Made by a program: the position numbers and the translations under genes. From Paraburkholderia saeva (GTDB taxonomy: Bacteria > Pseudomonadota > Gammaproteobacteria > Burkholderiales > Burkholderiaceae): a stretch of 64,000 nt of DNA. Positions within the stretch are counted from its first letter, which is position 1. The number at the start of each line of letters is the position of its first letter. The notes beneath the pieces are model-generated. The model saw nothing but the letters and a program-made list of their open reading frames with translations. It ran no database searches and was not told where the DNA came from. The DNA lies in assembly GCF_907164555.1 (NCBI RefSeq), contig NZ_CAJQZC010000005.1, positions 372,001-436,000 of the forward strand. The letters run 5' to 3'. This document shows, piece after piece, positions 23,250 to 33,039 of this stretch.

Positions 23250-23555
23250 GGGAACGGCCAGACGGCAGGAATCAAACCGCGATTTTACAGCAAGCGGATG
23301 ACGCGGCTTCTCCATGACGTGCGTGCGGGTTTAAACGCGCCCAACCTGCCCGGAACCGGGGTCGAAACGGCTGCATCCCTTGTCCTCCAAGGCGGCGGGG
23401 CATTGTTCCCGTTTGAAGAATAGTAAATTCGAATTATCGATACAAATTTCCGATAGTAGGGGTATACACTGCCTCCATCGACGTTGCGACAGGCGAGACA
23501 AAAACCCTTCCGCAACGGCTTCGTACCGAAAATCAACGTTTATTGGAGAGTCATC
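23250..23555. other. Intergenic region between dusA and a small exported protein gene
   Basis: No gene is seen. The stretch around 23420-23470 is A+T-rich (AATTCGAATTATCGATAC, GGGGTATACACT) and probably contains the rightward promoter of the 88-aa gene. A ribosome binding site TTGGAGAG lies before 23556. Confidence 0.5.
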
Positions 23556-23822
23556 ATGAAGAGCAAACTCGTCGCAGTTCTGATCGCCGCTTCTGCCGCA
23601 ATCGCCGCTCCGGCCTTCGCAAGTGGTTACGGCCCGGCGCCGCATTACAACCCGACGGTCGGCGCGCCGGCTTCGCAGCAAGGCCAGAGCTCGCAAACCG
23701 TTGCCGCTGAGCGTGCCGCTCAGGCTTCGAACAGCGCCTACGGTGGTGTCAACGCTTCGACGTCGCAATCCGGTAGCCGCGCCGAGCAAACGGGCCCGGG
23801 CTCGGTGTTCTTCGGTCATTGA
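23556..23822 (+). CDS. Small exported protein (DUF4148-like)
   Basis: The 88-residue product has a typical signal peptide (MKSKLVAVLIAASAAIAAPAFA, cut before SG). The mature peptide of about 65 residues is hydrophilic and rich in Gln, Ser, Ala and Gly (ASQQGQSSQTVAAERAAQA), ending GPGSVFFGH. This resembles the short periplasmic DUF4148-type proteins abundant in Burkholderia, though the match is by style rather than by motif. It has its own promoter region and terminator, so it is transcribed alone. Function unknown. Confidence 0.7.
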   Translation: MKSKLVAVLIAASAAIAAPAFASGYGPAPHYNPTVGAPASQQGQSSQTVAAERAAQASNSAYGGVNASTSQSGSRAEQTGPGSVFFGH

Positions 23823-23832
23823 TTGATCGCGG

Positions 23833-23863
23833 GCGGGACGCCTCACAAGGGCGTCCCGCTTTT
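23833..23863 (+). terminator. Rho-independent terminator
   Basis: GCGGGACGCC (23833-23842) pairs with GGCGTCCCGC (23850-23859) around a 7-nt loop and is followed by TTTT. It starts 10 nt after the stop of the 88-aa exported protein gene. Confidence 0.9.
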
Positions 23864-24197
23864 GCGTTTCTGGCTGTCCGCGTCCCGCGTTACCCCTGCG
23901 CTTTATTTCCTCTGCTTCACCGCTCCGCCTTCGTTCTATTTTCCCGCTTTTCCATTTCGCGTTCCGTTGCTGGCCATTCCTGCTTCGTCGTACAGGCGGT
24001 TTTGACCTTGCGTCGATCGCGGCATCGATGCGCGTGTCAGGCGTCGACGTGCGTGGCGCAAATTCCGCTTCCAGTGTGCCATTCCCAACTTTCAGGCGGC
24101 GCGCATCTTTCTATGATGGTCGATGTCGTGCGCCTTGCAACTCCGTGTTGCCCGGCGCAACCTGCATCGCCCGCGTGGCGAAGAAGACGGAGCGTCG
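23864..24197. other. Gene-free stretch before the glycosyltransferase
   Basis: Nothing convincing is present in these 334 bases. The start is pyrimidine-rich on the plus strand. Open frames that cross it lack a ribosome binding site and plausible composition. Confidence 0.5.
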
Positions 24198-25310
24198 ATG
24201 GATCCAGTCAATATTCACGTGCATCTGTATTACGGGGTGGATCCGCTGCAATTTCGTAAAGGCGAAAATGCAGGCTGTCTTTATGGATATCACTTTGCCG
24301 AATCGGACGCGATGGCGCTGTCCTATTCGCGGGACCACCCGGAAGGCGGGTTGTTGCGCCTCGTACGACGCAGCCTGAAATCGCTACTCGGGTTCGACTT
24401 CATTCACACCTATCGCAATAGAGCCGCTCTTGCGAGCGCGGACGTGATCTGGACGCACACAGAGCGCGAATATCTGTCCGTCGCACTTTTGTTGCTGCTG
24501 ACAAGGCGCAGCCGGGAACCGCTTCTCCTTGCGCAGAGTGTGTGGCTGCTCGACATCTGGAAGTCGCTGAGTCCGCCCAGGCGTCTTTTCTACCGATGGC
24601 TGCTTGGCCGTGCCGATGTGCTCACAACCCACAGCCCGGATAATGCCGCGCTCGCCCGGAAATACTGGGGACGCGAGGCAACGGTGGTTCGCTACGGGCT
24701 GGACACGCGGGATTTCCCGCTGACGACGATTGGCGACTGGCGTCCTCACCAGCCGTTGCGTATTGCGTCGATTGGTAACGATCGCGATCGCGACTGGAAC
24801 ACCTTGATCACGGCCTTCGAGAACGATCCGCGCTATTGCGTGCGAGTCGCGACACGGCGAAAGATCTGGCGGCATTCGAAAGCCATCAACGTGACCGTCG
24901 CACCGGCACATGGTCTCGCTGCCCAGCGCGCGCTGTATGAATGGGCTGACGTCATCGTTGTTTCGTTACATCCGAATCATCACGTCTCGGGCATCACCGT
25001 CATCCTTGAGGCCGTCGCAACAGGTAAGCCCGTCATCGCTACGGCAGCAGGCGGACTCGAAGAATATTTTGGCCCGGGCAGCATCTGGTATGTGCCCGCC
25101 CATGATCCCACGGCGATGCGCGAGCAGGCCGCGTTTCTGGTACGCGAACCCGGTGTCGTGACAGAACAGATGCGTCGCGCACAACAGGAATTCATGCAGA
25201 AAGATCTGACCACACGTGCGTTTGCAGACCAGCATGTGATGCTTACGCGGGCATTGCTTGACAGGCCGATCGCGTGCACGGATGAGCCGTTGCCGCAATC
25301 GCGCACATAG
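24198..25310 (+). CDS. Group 1 glycosyltransferase (GT-B fold)
   Basis: The 370-residue protein starts MDPVNIHVHLYYGVDPLQF after a GGAG site. The donor-sugar-binding C-terminal half is recognisable: LRIASIGNDRDRDWNTLITAF, then HHVSGITVILEAVATGKPVIATAAGGLEEYF (the E-x7-E region of GT4-type transferases), then GSIWYVPAHDP. The N-terminal half has LASADVIWTHTEREYLSVALLLLL and RADVLTTHSPDNAALARKYWG. It probably transfers a nucleotide-sugar residue to an envelope polysaccharide, lipid or protein acceptor. No other polysaccharide gene is adjacent, so the product cannot be guessed. It is cytosolic or membrane-associated. Confidence 0.85.
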   Translation: MDPVNIHVHLYYGVDPLQFRKGENAGCLYGYHFAESDAMALSYSRDHPEGGLLRLVRRSLKSLLGFDFIHTYRNRAALASADVIWTHTEREYLSVALLLLLTRRSREPLLLAQSVWLLDIWKSLSPPRRLFYRWLLGRADVLTTHSPDNAALARKYWGREATVVRYGLDTRDFPLTTIGDWRPHQPLRIASIGNDRDRDWNTLITAFENDPRYCVRVATRRKIWRHSKAINVTVAPAHGLAAQRALYEWADVIVVSLHPNHHVSGITVILEAVATGKPVIATAAGGLEEYFGPGSIWYVPAHDPTAMREQAAFLVREPGVVTEQMRRAQQEFMQKDLTTRAFADQHVMLTRALLDRPIACTDEPLPQSRT

Positions 25311-25422
25311 CCGCACATATGCCATCAACTGAACCGGGCGTAACGATGAGTCAGTCATCGTCACGCTCCGTGAGGGGCATGGCATTACAGCAAACAGGCT
25401 GCCGGATTGGCCTGACTGCCTG

Positions 25423-25878
25423 TCACTTTGCGGATACCACGAGTTTGAGCTTACCTGCGCCCGCCGTGATTGCGGTGATTTCCGTGCGGCTGGCGCGTGC
25501 GCCCAGATAGAAATGCTGGCGGCTGGGCGAATTCTGGTCGTGTGTCGCTTCCGGGAGACATGAAGCGATATCTGCTGCCACGGCCTGCAGCGCATCTGCC
25601 GTGGGGCCAGCTTCGCTATGCGGTGTCCAGACGCATTGATAGTTCACGCCTTCGGTGCTGCATCGCGCGTCGTCACCGTACGGCTGCGCGACGCTTCGGC
25701 CGTCGCCCGGCTGCAGCGAGGTGAATCGGTCCGGCGCGGCCGCCACGATTCGTTTTAGCGCAGCGCACGGGCTGGGCGTGTCGTCGGCCCGAGCGGCGCC
25801 ACTCGATAGTGTCCACACTGACAGTGCGATCACTGTCAGGAGCGAAGAAGCCCGTTTTTCCTGCCTCGTCTGGTTCAT
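25423..25878 (-). CDS. Exported hypothetical protein, 151 aa
   Basis: A signal peptide (basic start, then SLLTVIALSVWTLSSGAARA, cut near ADD) precedes a mature protein of about 118 residues with four cysteines (PCAALK, ARCSTE, YQCVW, ASCLPE), which could form two disulfides. The fold appears alpha/beta with TADALQAVAADIASCL helical and TEITAITAGAGKLKLVVS ending in strands. No family is recognised. It is probably periplasmic. Confidence 0.65.
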   Translation of the reverse strand: MNQTRQEKRASSLLTVIALSVWTLSSGAARADDTPSPCAALKRIVAAAPDRFTSLQPGDGRSVAQPYGDDARCSTEGVNYQCVWTPHSEAGPTADALQAVAADIASCLPEATHDQNSPSRQHFYLGARASRTEITAITAGAGKLKLVVSAK

Positions 25879-26010
25879 CGAAAAAATGTCCTCTCAGTAG
25901 TGCCGCGACAGGGTCCGTTGTGAGGATGAGCACGTTTTTTCCATCTCTTCGCAAAGTTTCCCGGTGACCATCTCGAGCGCCCGATGACGCAGATAGCAAT
26001 ACCAGACAGG

Positions 26011-26247
26011 CTATCGTTCCAGATCGAAGCGAATGGTCTGATCGTTCGGGTTCGCCGGCTGCGGGTTGACGGTATCGGCGAGAAATGGCTCAAGACCGAA
26101 GAGCCGTGCGAATCCCAACGCGAGCGAGTCCGACAGGCGCATACGCTTTTTACGCTCGATGTCTTCAAGAATATCGCCTGAGACGGGCGCCACCGGGACG
26201 ACGGAATCGCCGGGTTCGGCGGAAGCGAGTGCGGGATCTGGGTTCAT
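26011..26247 (-). CDS. Hypothetical protein, 78 aa
   Basis: The product starts MNPDPALASAEPGDSVV, is Pro- and Ala-rich at first, then has a helix SGDILEDIERKKRMRLSDSLALGFARLFG, and ends with QPANPNDQTIRFDLER. It contains no membrane segment or recognisable domain. An ATG 14 codons upstream (26289) is possible. The gene lies just downstream of the MFS exporter gene on the same strand in reverse (after its stop), so it could be read through from it. Support is only moderate. Confidence 0.45.
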   Translation of the reverse strand: MNPDPALASAEPGDSVVPVAPVSGDILEDIERKKRMRLSDSLALGFARLFGLEPFLADTVNPQPANPNDQTIRFDLER

Positions 26248-26320
26248 GGCGAAAGCCTTGCGCTGGAAGGTGGCGCTGTTGATCAGCAATCGGTGTGCCC
26301 GAGCGCTTCTATCAACCGTG

Positions 26321-27757
26321 TCAGCCGCCGCTGCGGCCGTGCCCGCTCACATGTGCACCCGCACGCCGGTCGAGGCCGATGACATCCGCGATAGCCACGA
26401 ATCCCAAACCGGCCACAATCAGGAAGGCGCCATTGAAATCGGCGGTGGTGACGGTCTGGCCGTCGTGGCCGTGAAACCATGCCGCCATCCGCAACGCAAT
26501 CGCGCCGAACGCGACGCCCATGCCCACGGTCATCTGTCCCAGCGTGCTCGACAGCGTTGACGCGCCGCTCATCTGCGGCCTGGGCACGTCGGCGAACGTC
26601 AGCGTATTGATTGCGGTGAACTGCAGCGAGCGCGCAAGCCCGCTGACAAAGAGAACCGTCACGATCCAGAACGTGGGCGTCGCGGGTGTCAGGAGACTCA
26701 TCGCGGCAAGCGTCAAGGCCGCGAACGCGCCGTTCACAAGCAGCACGGAGCGGAAGCCATAACGCCGCATGATGGGCGTCGTCACGAGCTTCATCATGAG
26801 ATTGCCGGCGAATACTGCAAGCGTCAGCAGCCCGGACTGGAACGCGTTCATCCCGAAGCCGACCTGGAACATCAGCGGCAACAGGAAAGGAACCGCGCTG
26901 ATCGAGATACGAAAGATCGATCCGCCGCCCATCGCGACCGCGAACGTCCTGATCCTGAACGCGGATAGATCCACGACCGGATGCGCCGTACGGCGCAGAT
27001 GAAACAGCGCGGCCGCACCGGCCACGACGCCAACGCCGAGCCACGCAAGCGCCTGCTTCCACGGCGCGTCGACGCGTCCCGTCAACTCCATCGCGTACAT
27101 CAGCGCGGTGCAGGCGAGCCCCGAGAGCACGAAACCCGCCGCATCGAACGGACGTTTTTGCGTGTCACGGTCATTGCCGATGAAATGCCACGCGAGCACG
27201 AGCCCGATCAGACCCAGCGGCAGGTTCAGATAGAAGATCCAGCGCCACGACGAATACGTGGTGATGAGTCCGCCGAGCGGCGGTCCGATGACGGGCGCGA
27301 CGAGCCCCGGCCACGTGATGATCGAGATCGCGCGCATCAGGCTGTCCCTGGGCGTCGAACGCAGCACGGCGAGCCGGCCCACCGGCACCATCATCGCGCC
27401 GCCGATACCCTGAAGAACGCGCGCCGCTGTGAATTCGACGAGGCCGTTCGTCATGCCGCACAGCACCGACGACGCAGTGAACACCGCGAGCGCGCCGGTG
27501 AACACGTTGCGCACGCCGAAGCGGTCGGCGGCCCAGCCGCTGATCGGGATGAACACGGCGAGCGTCAACAGATACGACGTGATGCCGATGCTGAGATCGA
27601 CCGGGTGGACGTTGAACGAGCGCGCCATCTGCGGCAGCGCGGTAGCGATGATCGTGCCGTCGAGGTTCTCCATGAAGAACGCGGCGGCCACGAGCGTGAC
27701 GATCAGTGAAGAATCGCCGGAACGCGGTGCGGCGGACGATGAACCTGACATCTGCAT
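26321..27757 (-). CDS. MFS drug exporter, DHA2 (14-segment) family
   Basis: The 478-residue membrane protein has a MFS start (LIVTLVAAAFFMENLDGTIIATALPQMARSF) with the DHA2 motif LDxTIVxxALP. Motif A follows as GWAADRFGVRNV, and motif C, an antiporter signature, as GPPLGGLI (after APVI). About 14 hydrophobic segments can be counted. These proteins export cationic and amphipathic drugs with proton exchange. The start at 27757 fits the family; the frame extends to 27874 without MFS character. It is divergent from tas and may have a role in detoxification; no regulator gene is adjacent. Confidence 0.88.
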   Translation of the reverse strand: MQMSGSSSAAPRSGDSSLIVTLVAAAFFMENLDGTIIATALPQMARSFNVHPVDLSIGITSYLLTLAVFIPISGWAADRFGVRNVFTGALAVFTASSVLCGMTNGLVEFTAARVLQGIGGAMMVPVGRLAVLRSTPRDSLMRAISIITWPGLVAPVIGPPLGGLITTYSSWRWIFYLNLPLGLIGLVLAWHFIGNDRDTQKRPFDAAGFVLSGLACTALMYAMELTGRVDAPWKQALAWLGVGVVAGAAALFHLRRTAHPVVDLSAFRIRTFAVAMGGGSIFRISISAVPFLLPLMFQVGFGMNAFQSGLLTLAVFAGNLMMKLVTTPIMRRYGFRSVLLVNGAFAALTLAAMSLLTPATPTFWIVTVLFVSGLARSLQFTAINTLTFADVPRPQMSGASTLSSTLGQMTVGMGVAFGAIALRMAAWFHGHDGQTVTTADFNGAFLIVAGLGFVAIADVIGLDRRAGAHVSGHGRSGG

Positions 27758-27921
27758 GACACTCCGGAGCGAAGCAGGCGACGTGAGCGAGTGGTGGACA
27801 AAGCGCAGCGCGACGCATCCGCGTGTGCTGCGCGAGAGCGTCATTCTAGCGGCACACGCAGGACGCGCCGGCATGGTAACTTCGACGTTCTTCGTTCACT
27901 TAACGCACAAGGAACCTTTCG

Positions 27922-28974
27922 ATGGAATATCGCAGACTCGGCGCAACGGACGTAAAGGTCAGCGCCATCGGCCTCGGCACGATGACGTGGGGCGAGCAGA
28001 ACACCGAAAGCGAAGCGCACGCGCAGATCGGTTACGCGCTCGATCACGGCGTCAACCTGATCGATGCCGCGGAAATGTATCCGGTGCCGCCGCGTCCGGA
28101 GACGCAAGGGCTGACCGAGCGCTATATCGGCACCTGGCTGGCGCAGCATCGCAGCGCGCGCGAGCGGATCGTGCTCGCGACCAAGATTGCCGGTCCAGCG
28201 CGCCAGCCGCACAATCCGCGGCACATTCGCGGCGCAGGCAACCAGTTCGACCGCAAGAACCTGACCGAAGCGCTGAACGACAGCCTCAAGCGCCTGCAGA
28301 CGGATTACGTCGACCTGTACCAGCTGCACTGGCCCGACCGCAGCACGATGACGTTCGGCCGCACGTCGTATCCGTGGGTCGACGACGCCTATACGGTGCC
28401 GATCGAGGAAACGCTGTCGGTCCTCGGTGAATTCGTGAAGGAGGGCAGGGTGCGCCACATCGGCGTGTCGAACGAGACGCCGTGGGGTGTCGCGCAGTTT
28501 CTGCGTGCCGCGGAAAGGCTCGGGTTGCCGCGCATCGTCAGCATCCAGAATCCGTACAGCCTGCTGAATCGTACGTTCGAGCTTGGCCTGTCGGAGTTCA
28601 GTCACCGCGAAAACGTCGGTCTGCTTGCGTATTCGCCGCTTGCGTTCGGGTGGCTGACGGGCAAGTACGAGGGCGGGGCGCGTCCGGCGGGCGCGCGCAT
28701 CACGCTGTTCGAGCGTTTCCAGCGCTACAGCAAGCCGCAATCGGTCGAAGCGACCACGCGCTATGTCGAACTCGCGAAGCGTCATGGATTTTCGCCCGCG
28801 CAGTTCGCGCTTGCGTTCGTGAACAGCCGTCCGTTCCTCACGAGTAATCTGATCGGTGCGACTTCGCTCGACCAGCTGAAGGAAAACATCGCGAGTGCGG
28901 ACGTGACGCTGTCGGCGGAAGTGCTCGCTGAAATCGAAGCACTTCACGATCGGCAACCGAATCCGGCGCCGTAG
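27922..28974 (+). CDS. tas: NADP(H)-dependent aldo/keto reductase Tas
   Basis: The 350-residue protein is very similar along its length to what I know of E. coli Tas (346 aa). Shared blocks include YRRLGATDVKVSAIGLGTMT, NLIDAAEMYPVPPRPETQG, LNDSLKRLQTDYVDLYQLHW, HIGVSNETPWGV, SIQNPYSLLNRTFE and AYSPLAFGWLTGKY. The AKR catalytic set is visible: Asp and Tyr in DAAEMYP, Lys in ATKIAG and His in QLHWP. It reduces aldehydes and ketones with NADPH in the cytosol. A strong bidirectional terminator follows. Confidence 0.93.
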   Translation: MEYRRLGATDVKVSAIGLGTMTWGEQNTESEAHAQIGYALDHGVNLIDAAEMYPVPPRPETQGLTERYIGTWLAQHRSARERIVLATKIAGPARQPHNPRHIRGAGNQFDRKNLTEALNDSLKRLQTDYVDLYQLHWPDRSTMTFGRTSYPWVDDAYTVPIEETLSVLGEFVKEGRVRHIGVSNETPWGVAQFLRAAERLGLPRIVSIQNPYSLLNRTFELGLSEFSHRENVGLLAYSPLAFGWLTGKYEGGARPAGARITLFERFQRYSKPQSVEATTRYVELAKRHGFSPAQFALAFVNSRPFLTSNLIGATSLDQLKENIASADVTLSAEVLAEIEALHDRQPNPAP

Positions 28975-29013
28975 CATCGCGTGGATTGACGTCTGGCATC
29001 GTTGGATGCGCAC

Positions 29014-29048
29014 AGCCCCGGCTACTTTCAGCCGGGGCTGTTTTGTTT
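29014..29048 (+). terminator. Rho-independent terminator after tas
   Basis: AGCCCCGGC (29014-29022) pairs with GCCGGGGCT (29031-29039) around an 8-nt loop, followed by GTTTTGTTTT. Confidence 0.9.
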
Positions 29049-29181
29049 TCGCAGGCGATGCCTGTAACTGCTGCTCAAACCGGTATGCCGGACCGGTGAG
29101 TGAATGCGCCCCTGCGATGCGTTCGCAAATGGGGCGTGCCACAATTGGCGCTCCCGACCCACGCTGGTCCCGGAGACAATC

Positions 29182-30218
29182 ATGAACACCACACGTCAAA
29201 CGCAACCCGTTTCCGGCTGGCTGGTCTTCCTGCTGATTGCCGTGGTCGGGCTCTTCTATGTGAAGTGGTTTCCGTACTACAACCGCGCGTTTACGGCGGC
29301 ATCGACGCATTCGACCGGCAAATCGATCCTGATGGGCACAGCGGCGAGCCCGCCCGAGCCGTCATTTGCGGCAGCGCTCGACTACGCCTCGGCTTACGGC
29401 AAGGCGATCTGGCAGGCGATGGTGCTGGGCCTGCTGCTCGGCTCGGCCGTTCAGGCGCTGATACCCGCGCACTGGGTTGCGCGGGTGCTCGGCAGGACGA
29501 ATTTTGGCGCCGTCGCCGCGGGCGGCCTGCTGGCGATTCCCGGCATGATGTGTACCTGTTGCGCCGCGCCGGTTGTCGTCGGTCTGCGCGCGCGTGAGGC
29601 GTCGCCGGGTGGGGCGATTGCATTCTGGCTCGGCAACTCCGTCCTCAATCCGGCGACGCTTGTCTTCATGGGTTTCGTGCTCGGCTGGAACTGGTCGGCC
29701 CTGCGGCTCATACTTGGCCTGCTGATGGTGTTCGGACTCGGCTATGCCGTGAACCGCTTCACCACGCAAGAGGACGCTCGCACCGCCGCGGGTCTTGCAG
29801 AACGCGTCGCAAGCAGGCAGACGGGCAACGTGTTCGTCCGCTGGCTGGAGATTCTGGCGCGTATGGCCGTGCGCCTGATTCCCGAATACCTCGTGCTGAT
29901 CCTGCTGCTCGGTGCAGCGCGGGCGTGGCTCTTTCCGCACATCGGGCCGGACATCGCTGGATCGTCGCGCTGGCGGTTGCGAGCATGCTGTTCGTGATTC
30001 CGACGGCGGGCGAAGTGCCTATCATTCAGGCAATGCTGGCGCTTGGCATGGGCGTGGGCCCCGCGGGCGCACTCCTGATGACCTTGCCGCCGATCAGCGT
30101 GCCGTCTCTCGCAATGCTCACCCGTTCGTTTGCGCCGCGCGTGCTGGCGCTGGTGGTCATTTCGGTAGTCGGATTTGGCGTGGTGGCGGGATTGCTCGCG
30201 ATCGCGCTCGGCTTCTGA
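29182..30218 (+). pseudogene. Permease (ArsP_1/DUF318-like), frameshifted
   Basis: The first frame (29182-29997) encodes a membrane protein starting MNTTRQTQPVSGW, with MMCTCCAAPVVVGLRAREASPGGAIAFWLGNSVLNP split over the permease core; the Cys-rich MCTCCAAP and the NP of SVLNPATLVF resemble the ArsP_1/DUF318 permeases. Near 29958-29965 the frame breaks. The continuation WIVALAVASMLFVIPTAGEVPIIQ, ending in VVAGLLAIALGF at 30218, is in another frame. One missing base would restore a protein of about 346 residues, normal for the family. Either the gene is inactivated or the base is a sequencing error. Substrate is unknown. Confidence 0.75.
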
Positions 30219-30476
30219 CGGCGCATGCCCCGATGGGTGCGTTGCCACGCGATCGGCGACGAATTGCCGTGTTCAATCGACAAACGCGACCTACACTGGG
30301 GAACGGAGCAGGCGAGCCGCAGGGTCTGGCCGGCCGTGGCGCGCACGCCGCAAACAACGGGCGTCTGCCCGCGCAACGGTGCGCCGGCGCCTCGGGATGG
30401 TACGATTCAGCCCGCGATGGCATGCACCGCCTACCGGCTGTCCGTGCGAAAAGAACGATTGAATTCAGGAAACAGA

Positions 30477-30899
30477 ATGGCGCAACAAAAAACGAATCCG
30501 AAACTTGAACAGGCGCTTACGCGCGGAGACCTCGCGATCCGCCAGGCGAACTCGGCGCGCGCAACTGCGCTGCTGCGCGCGCTCGGCAAGATGATCGTCG
30601 ACGCCTCGGCGACGATCGGCGTGGAAGCGTTTACGCTGATTCCCGACGGCGATCGCATCTACGATCCGGCCGACGGCCTGTGGCCGCAGACGCTGCTCAT
30701 CTCGCTCGACGGCCCGGTTGAAGAGGCGGATCCGGACGAGGTGCGCACGATCCGTCTCGTCGCCGACGACCCGGGCACCGTGTTTCGCGTCGAGTGGCAG
30801 CGCGCGGACGGCAAGCTCGGACGCCAGGACGGCGGTCCGTTCGCGACCGTCGCGTTTATTTCGGACGTCGACATTCCCTGGACCGACGACGAAGACTGA
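30477..30899 (+). CDS. Hypothetical protein, 140 aa
   Basis: The ATG at 30477 follows CAGGAAACAG. The product has a helical N-terminus (LEQALTRGDLAIRQANSARATALLRALGKM, likely one long helix) and an acidic beta-rich second half with GPVEEADPDEVRTIRLVADD, FRVEWQRADGKL and terminal DVDIPWTDDED. No family is recognised, and there is no signal peptide or membrane segment. Long upstream frames exist but look non-coding. It is alone between the permease pseudogene and a convergent ABC exporter. Confidence 0.55.
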   Translation: MAQQKTNPKLEQALTRGDLAIRQANSARATALLRALGKMIVDASATIGVEAFTLIPDGDRIYDPADGLWPQTLLISLDGPVEEADPDEVRTIRLVADDPGTVFRVEWQRADGKLGRQDGGPFATVAFISDVDIPWTDDED

Positions 30900-30949
30900 C
30901 CCCTCGCATCATCAGCCTTGTCGCCGCTTCGATGTGATCGTGTCCGCGT

Positions 30950-31780
30950 TCAGCGCATCATGCGGCGCCGGAACAGCACCGAAGCCAGGATGAACGGCAC
31001 GATCACATACGCCGCCAGCACGCCGACGTGCAACGCGGCGCCTTCCATTGGCCGGCCAAGCATCGCCGGCCGGATCAGCTCCACGGCGTGCGCGAGCGGC
31101 AACAGCAGCGTCACCCGTTGCGCGAGCGCGGGAAGCTGCGTCACGGGAAAGAACACACCGGAGAGCAGCATCATCGGCGTAAGCGCGAGCGTCTGGTAGA
31201 ACATGAAGAAATCGTACGACGGCGCGACCGCCGTCACGATCATCGCGAGACTCGCGAATGCGAGACCGGTCAGCACAATGACGGGCAGCGTAATCAGCAT
31301 CGACGGAAAACTCGCATAGCCGAGAAGGCCCGCCACCAGCATGATTGCCGCGCCGGACAGCACCGATTTGCTGGCCGCCCAGATCACTTCGCCCAGCATG
31401 ATATCGCCGAGCGTGAGCGGCGTGTGCATGATCGCTTCCCACGTGCGTTGTACATGCATGCGCGAAAAGCCCGAATACATCGACTCGAAACTCGCCGACA
31501 TCATCACGCTCGACGCGACCGTGCCCGCCGCGAGAAACGCGATATACGACACGCCTTCGACGTGTCCGACCATCAGCCCAAGCCCAAGGCCCAGGCCGAA
31601 CAGATAGATCATCGGATCGGCGAGATTGCCGAACATCGACGCAATTGCAAGCTTGCGCCACACCAGATAGTTGCGGCGCCAGACGGCGATCCAGTTGACC
31701 GCGTTCGCGGGCAGCGCGGCGAAGCCTTCGTGCAACCGGGAAGGCTTTGCAGGGGAAGATTCGTAACTGCGTGCGTCCAT
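30950..31780 (-). CDS. ABC-2 type exporter permease (NodJ-like)
   Basis: The 276-residue protein has six hydrophobic segments and the features of the NodJ/DrrB branch: [33 protein letters not shown] at the start, then [43 protein letters not shown] (each within one conserved block), and [20 protein letters not shown] near the end. In rhizobia NodJ with NodI exports lipochitin oligosaccharides; outside nodulation regions the substrate is unknown. It is downstream of the ATPase gene (97-nt gap) and no nod gene is present, so a general lipid- or glycan-type exporter is likely. Confidence 0.83.
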   Translation of the reverse strand: MDARSYESSPAKPSRLHEGFAALPANAVNWIAVWRRNYLVWRKLAIASMFGNLADPMIYLFGLGLGLGLMVGHVEGVSYIAFLAAGTVASSVMMSASFESMYSGFSRMHVQRTWEAIMHTPLTLGDIMLGEVIWAASKSVLSGAAIMLVAGLLGYASFPSMLITLPVIVLTGLAFASLAMIVTAVAPSYDFFMFYQTLALTPMMLLSGVFFPVTQLPALAQRVTLLLPLAHAVELIRPAMLGRPMEGAALHVGVLAAYVIVPFILASVLFRRRMMR

Positions 31781-31877
31781 ATTTGTCGGGTCAATCTCTT
31801 TGCCAGTGCTACGTATGTATGGGCCGGTTCGCCGTGGTGCCGGCTGCGGTGTTCATCGGTCAGTCCGACCAGTCTTG

Positions 31878-32792
31878 CTAGTCCTGCATCTCGCGACCCG
31901 TGAGCCGCAAAAAGACGTCTTCGAGATTGGCCGGTCGATGCAGATAACGCAGATCGGTTCGCTGCTTGAGTTTGACGTGCACGGGCTGCGGATCATCGAC
32001 GTAGCAAAAAAGCGTCTCGCCGCTGATTTCCGTGCGCACAGCGAGCGGCGCGAGTTCGTCGCGTAGCGTCACGGGGTCCGGGCCGTAAATCTCGATCACA
32101 TCGCATCCAATCTCCGACGCGATCAGTTCGCGCGGCGCGCCTTCCGCGATCTTGCGGCCTTCCTCGATCACGCACACCCGGTGACACAGCCGCTCGGCTT
32201 CTTCCATGAAGTGCGTCGTGAGCAGGATTGTCTTGCCGCGCGCGAGCAGTGAACGCAGCCGCTCCCAGATCAGATGCCGCGCCTGCGGGTCGAGGCCGGT
32301 GGTGGGCTCATCCATGATCAGGACGTCGGGATCGTTGACGAGCGCGCGGGCGAGCGTCAGGCGCCGCTTCATCCCGCCCGAGAGTTCGCCCACGCGTGCA
32401 TCGGCCTTGTTTTCGAGCCGCGCGAATTCGAGCAGGGATGGCACGAGCTCACGCGTTTGCTTCGCGCTCAGGCCGAAGTAGCGGCCGAACACCAGCAGAT
32501 TTTCGCGGACGGTGAAGTCGGGATCGAGGTTGTCGAACTGCGGCACAACACCCACGCGCATGCGCGCATACCGGGCGCGCGACGGAATCGGCTCGCCGCA
32601 AAGACGGATCGTGCCCGCGTCCGGCGCAGCGATGCCGAGCAGCATGCGCAGGGTGGTCGTCTTGCCGGCACCGTTCGGGCCGAGCAGGCCGAAACATTCC
32701 CCGGCGCGCACGTGGAACGAGAGGCCGCCGACGACGGTCTTCTCGCCATAGTGTTTTTTCACGTCTTCAAATTCGATTGCAGCGGCTGACAT
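31878..32792 (-). CDS. ABC exporter ATP-binding protein (NodI-like)
   Basis: The 304-residue ATPase has Walker [20 protein letters not shown]-loop [13 protein letters not shown], signature [16 protein letters not shown] (GGM type), Walker [17 protein letters not shown] and H-loop TTHFMEEAE. The signature LSGGMKRR and the DLDPDFTV Q-loop are typical of the NodI/DRA group. The C-terminal 70 residues ([41 protein letters not shown]) are the usual regulatory tail of that group. The start at 32792 fits the core; the frame goes on to 32843. It works with the following permease as a two-gene exporter. Confidence 0.9.
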   Translation of the reverse strand: MSAAAIEFEDVKKHYGEKTVVGGLSFHVRAGECFGLLGPNGAGKTTTLRMLLGIAAPDAGTIRLCGEPIPSRARYARMRVGVVPQFDNLDPDFTVRENLLVFGRYFGLSAKQTRELVPSLLEFARLENKADARVGELSGGMKRRLTLARALVNDPDVLIMDEPTTGLDPQARHLIWERLRSLLARGKTILLTTHFMEEAERLCHRVCVIEEGRKIAEGAPRELIASEIGCDVIEIYGPDPVTLRDELAPLAVRTEISGETLFCYVDDPQPVHVKLKQRTDLRYLHRPANLEDVFLRLTGREMQD

Positions 32793-33039
32793 GGGACGAC
32801 ACGTGCTCCGTTCGTTGCGAACCTGCATGGAAAACGCCTGCAAGGCAGGGGCAGGCTATTCTAAGGGCTTCGCTGACCGCGCGTTGGGCGTCGTGACGCC
32901 GTGACGGGGCGTCTTTTGCACTGCGGCAGGGCATTCAAACGCGATGGGAACGCACCTGGCGTTTTCCATCCCTTGCAACCTGAATTGCGGCGCACCATGA
33001 TTGAAGTGAAGCCGCGATAGACGCGGAAGGGAGATGACC

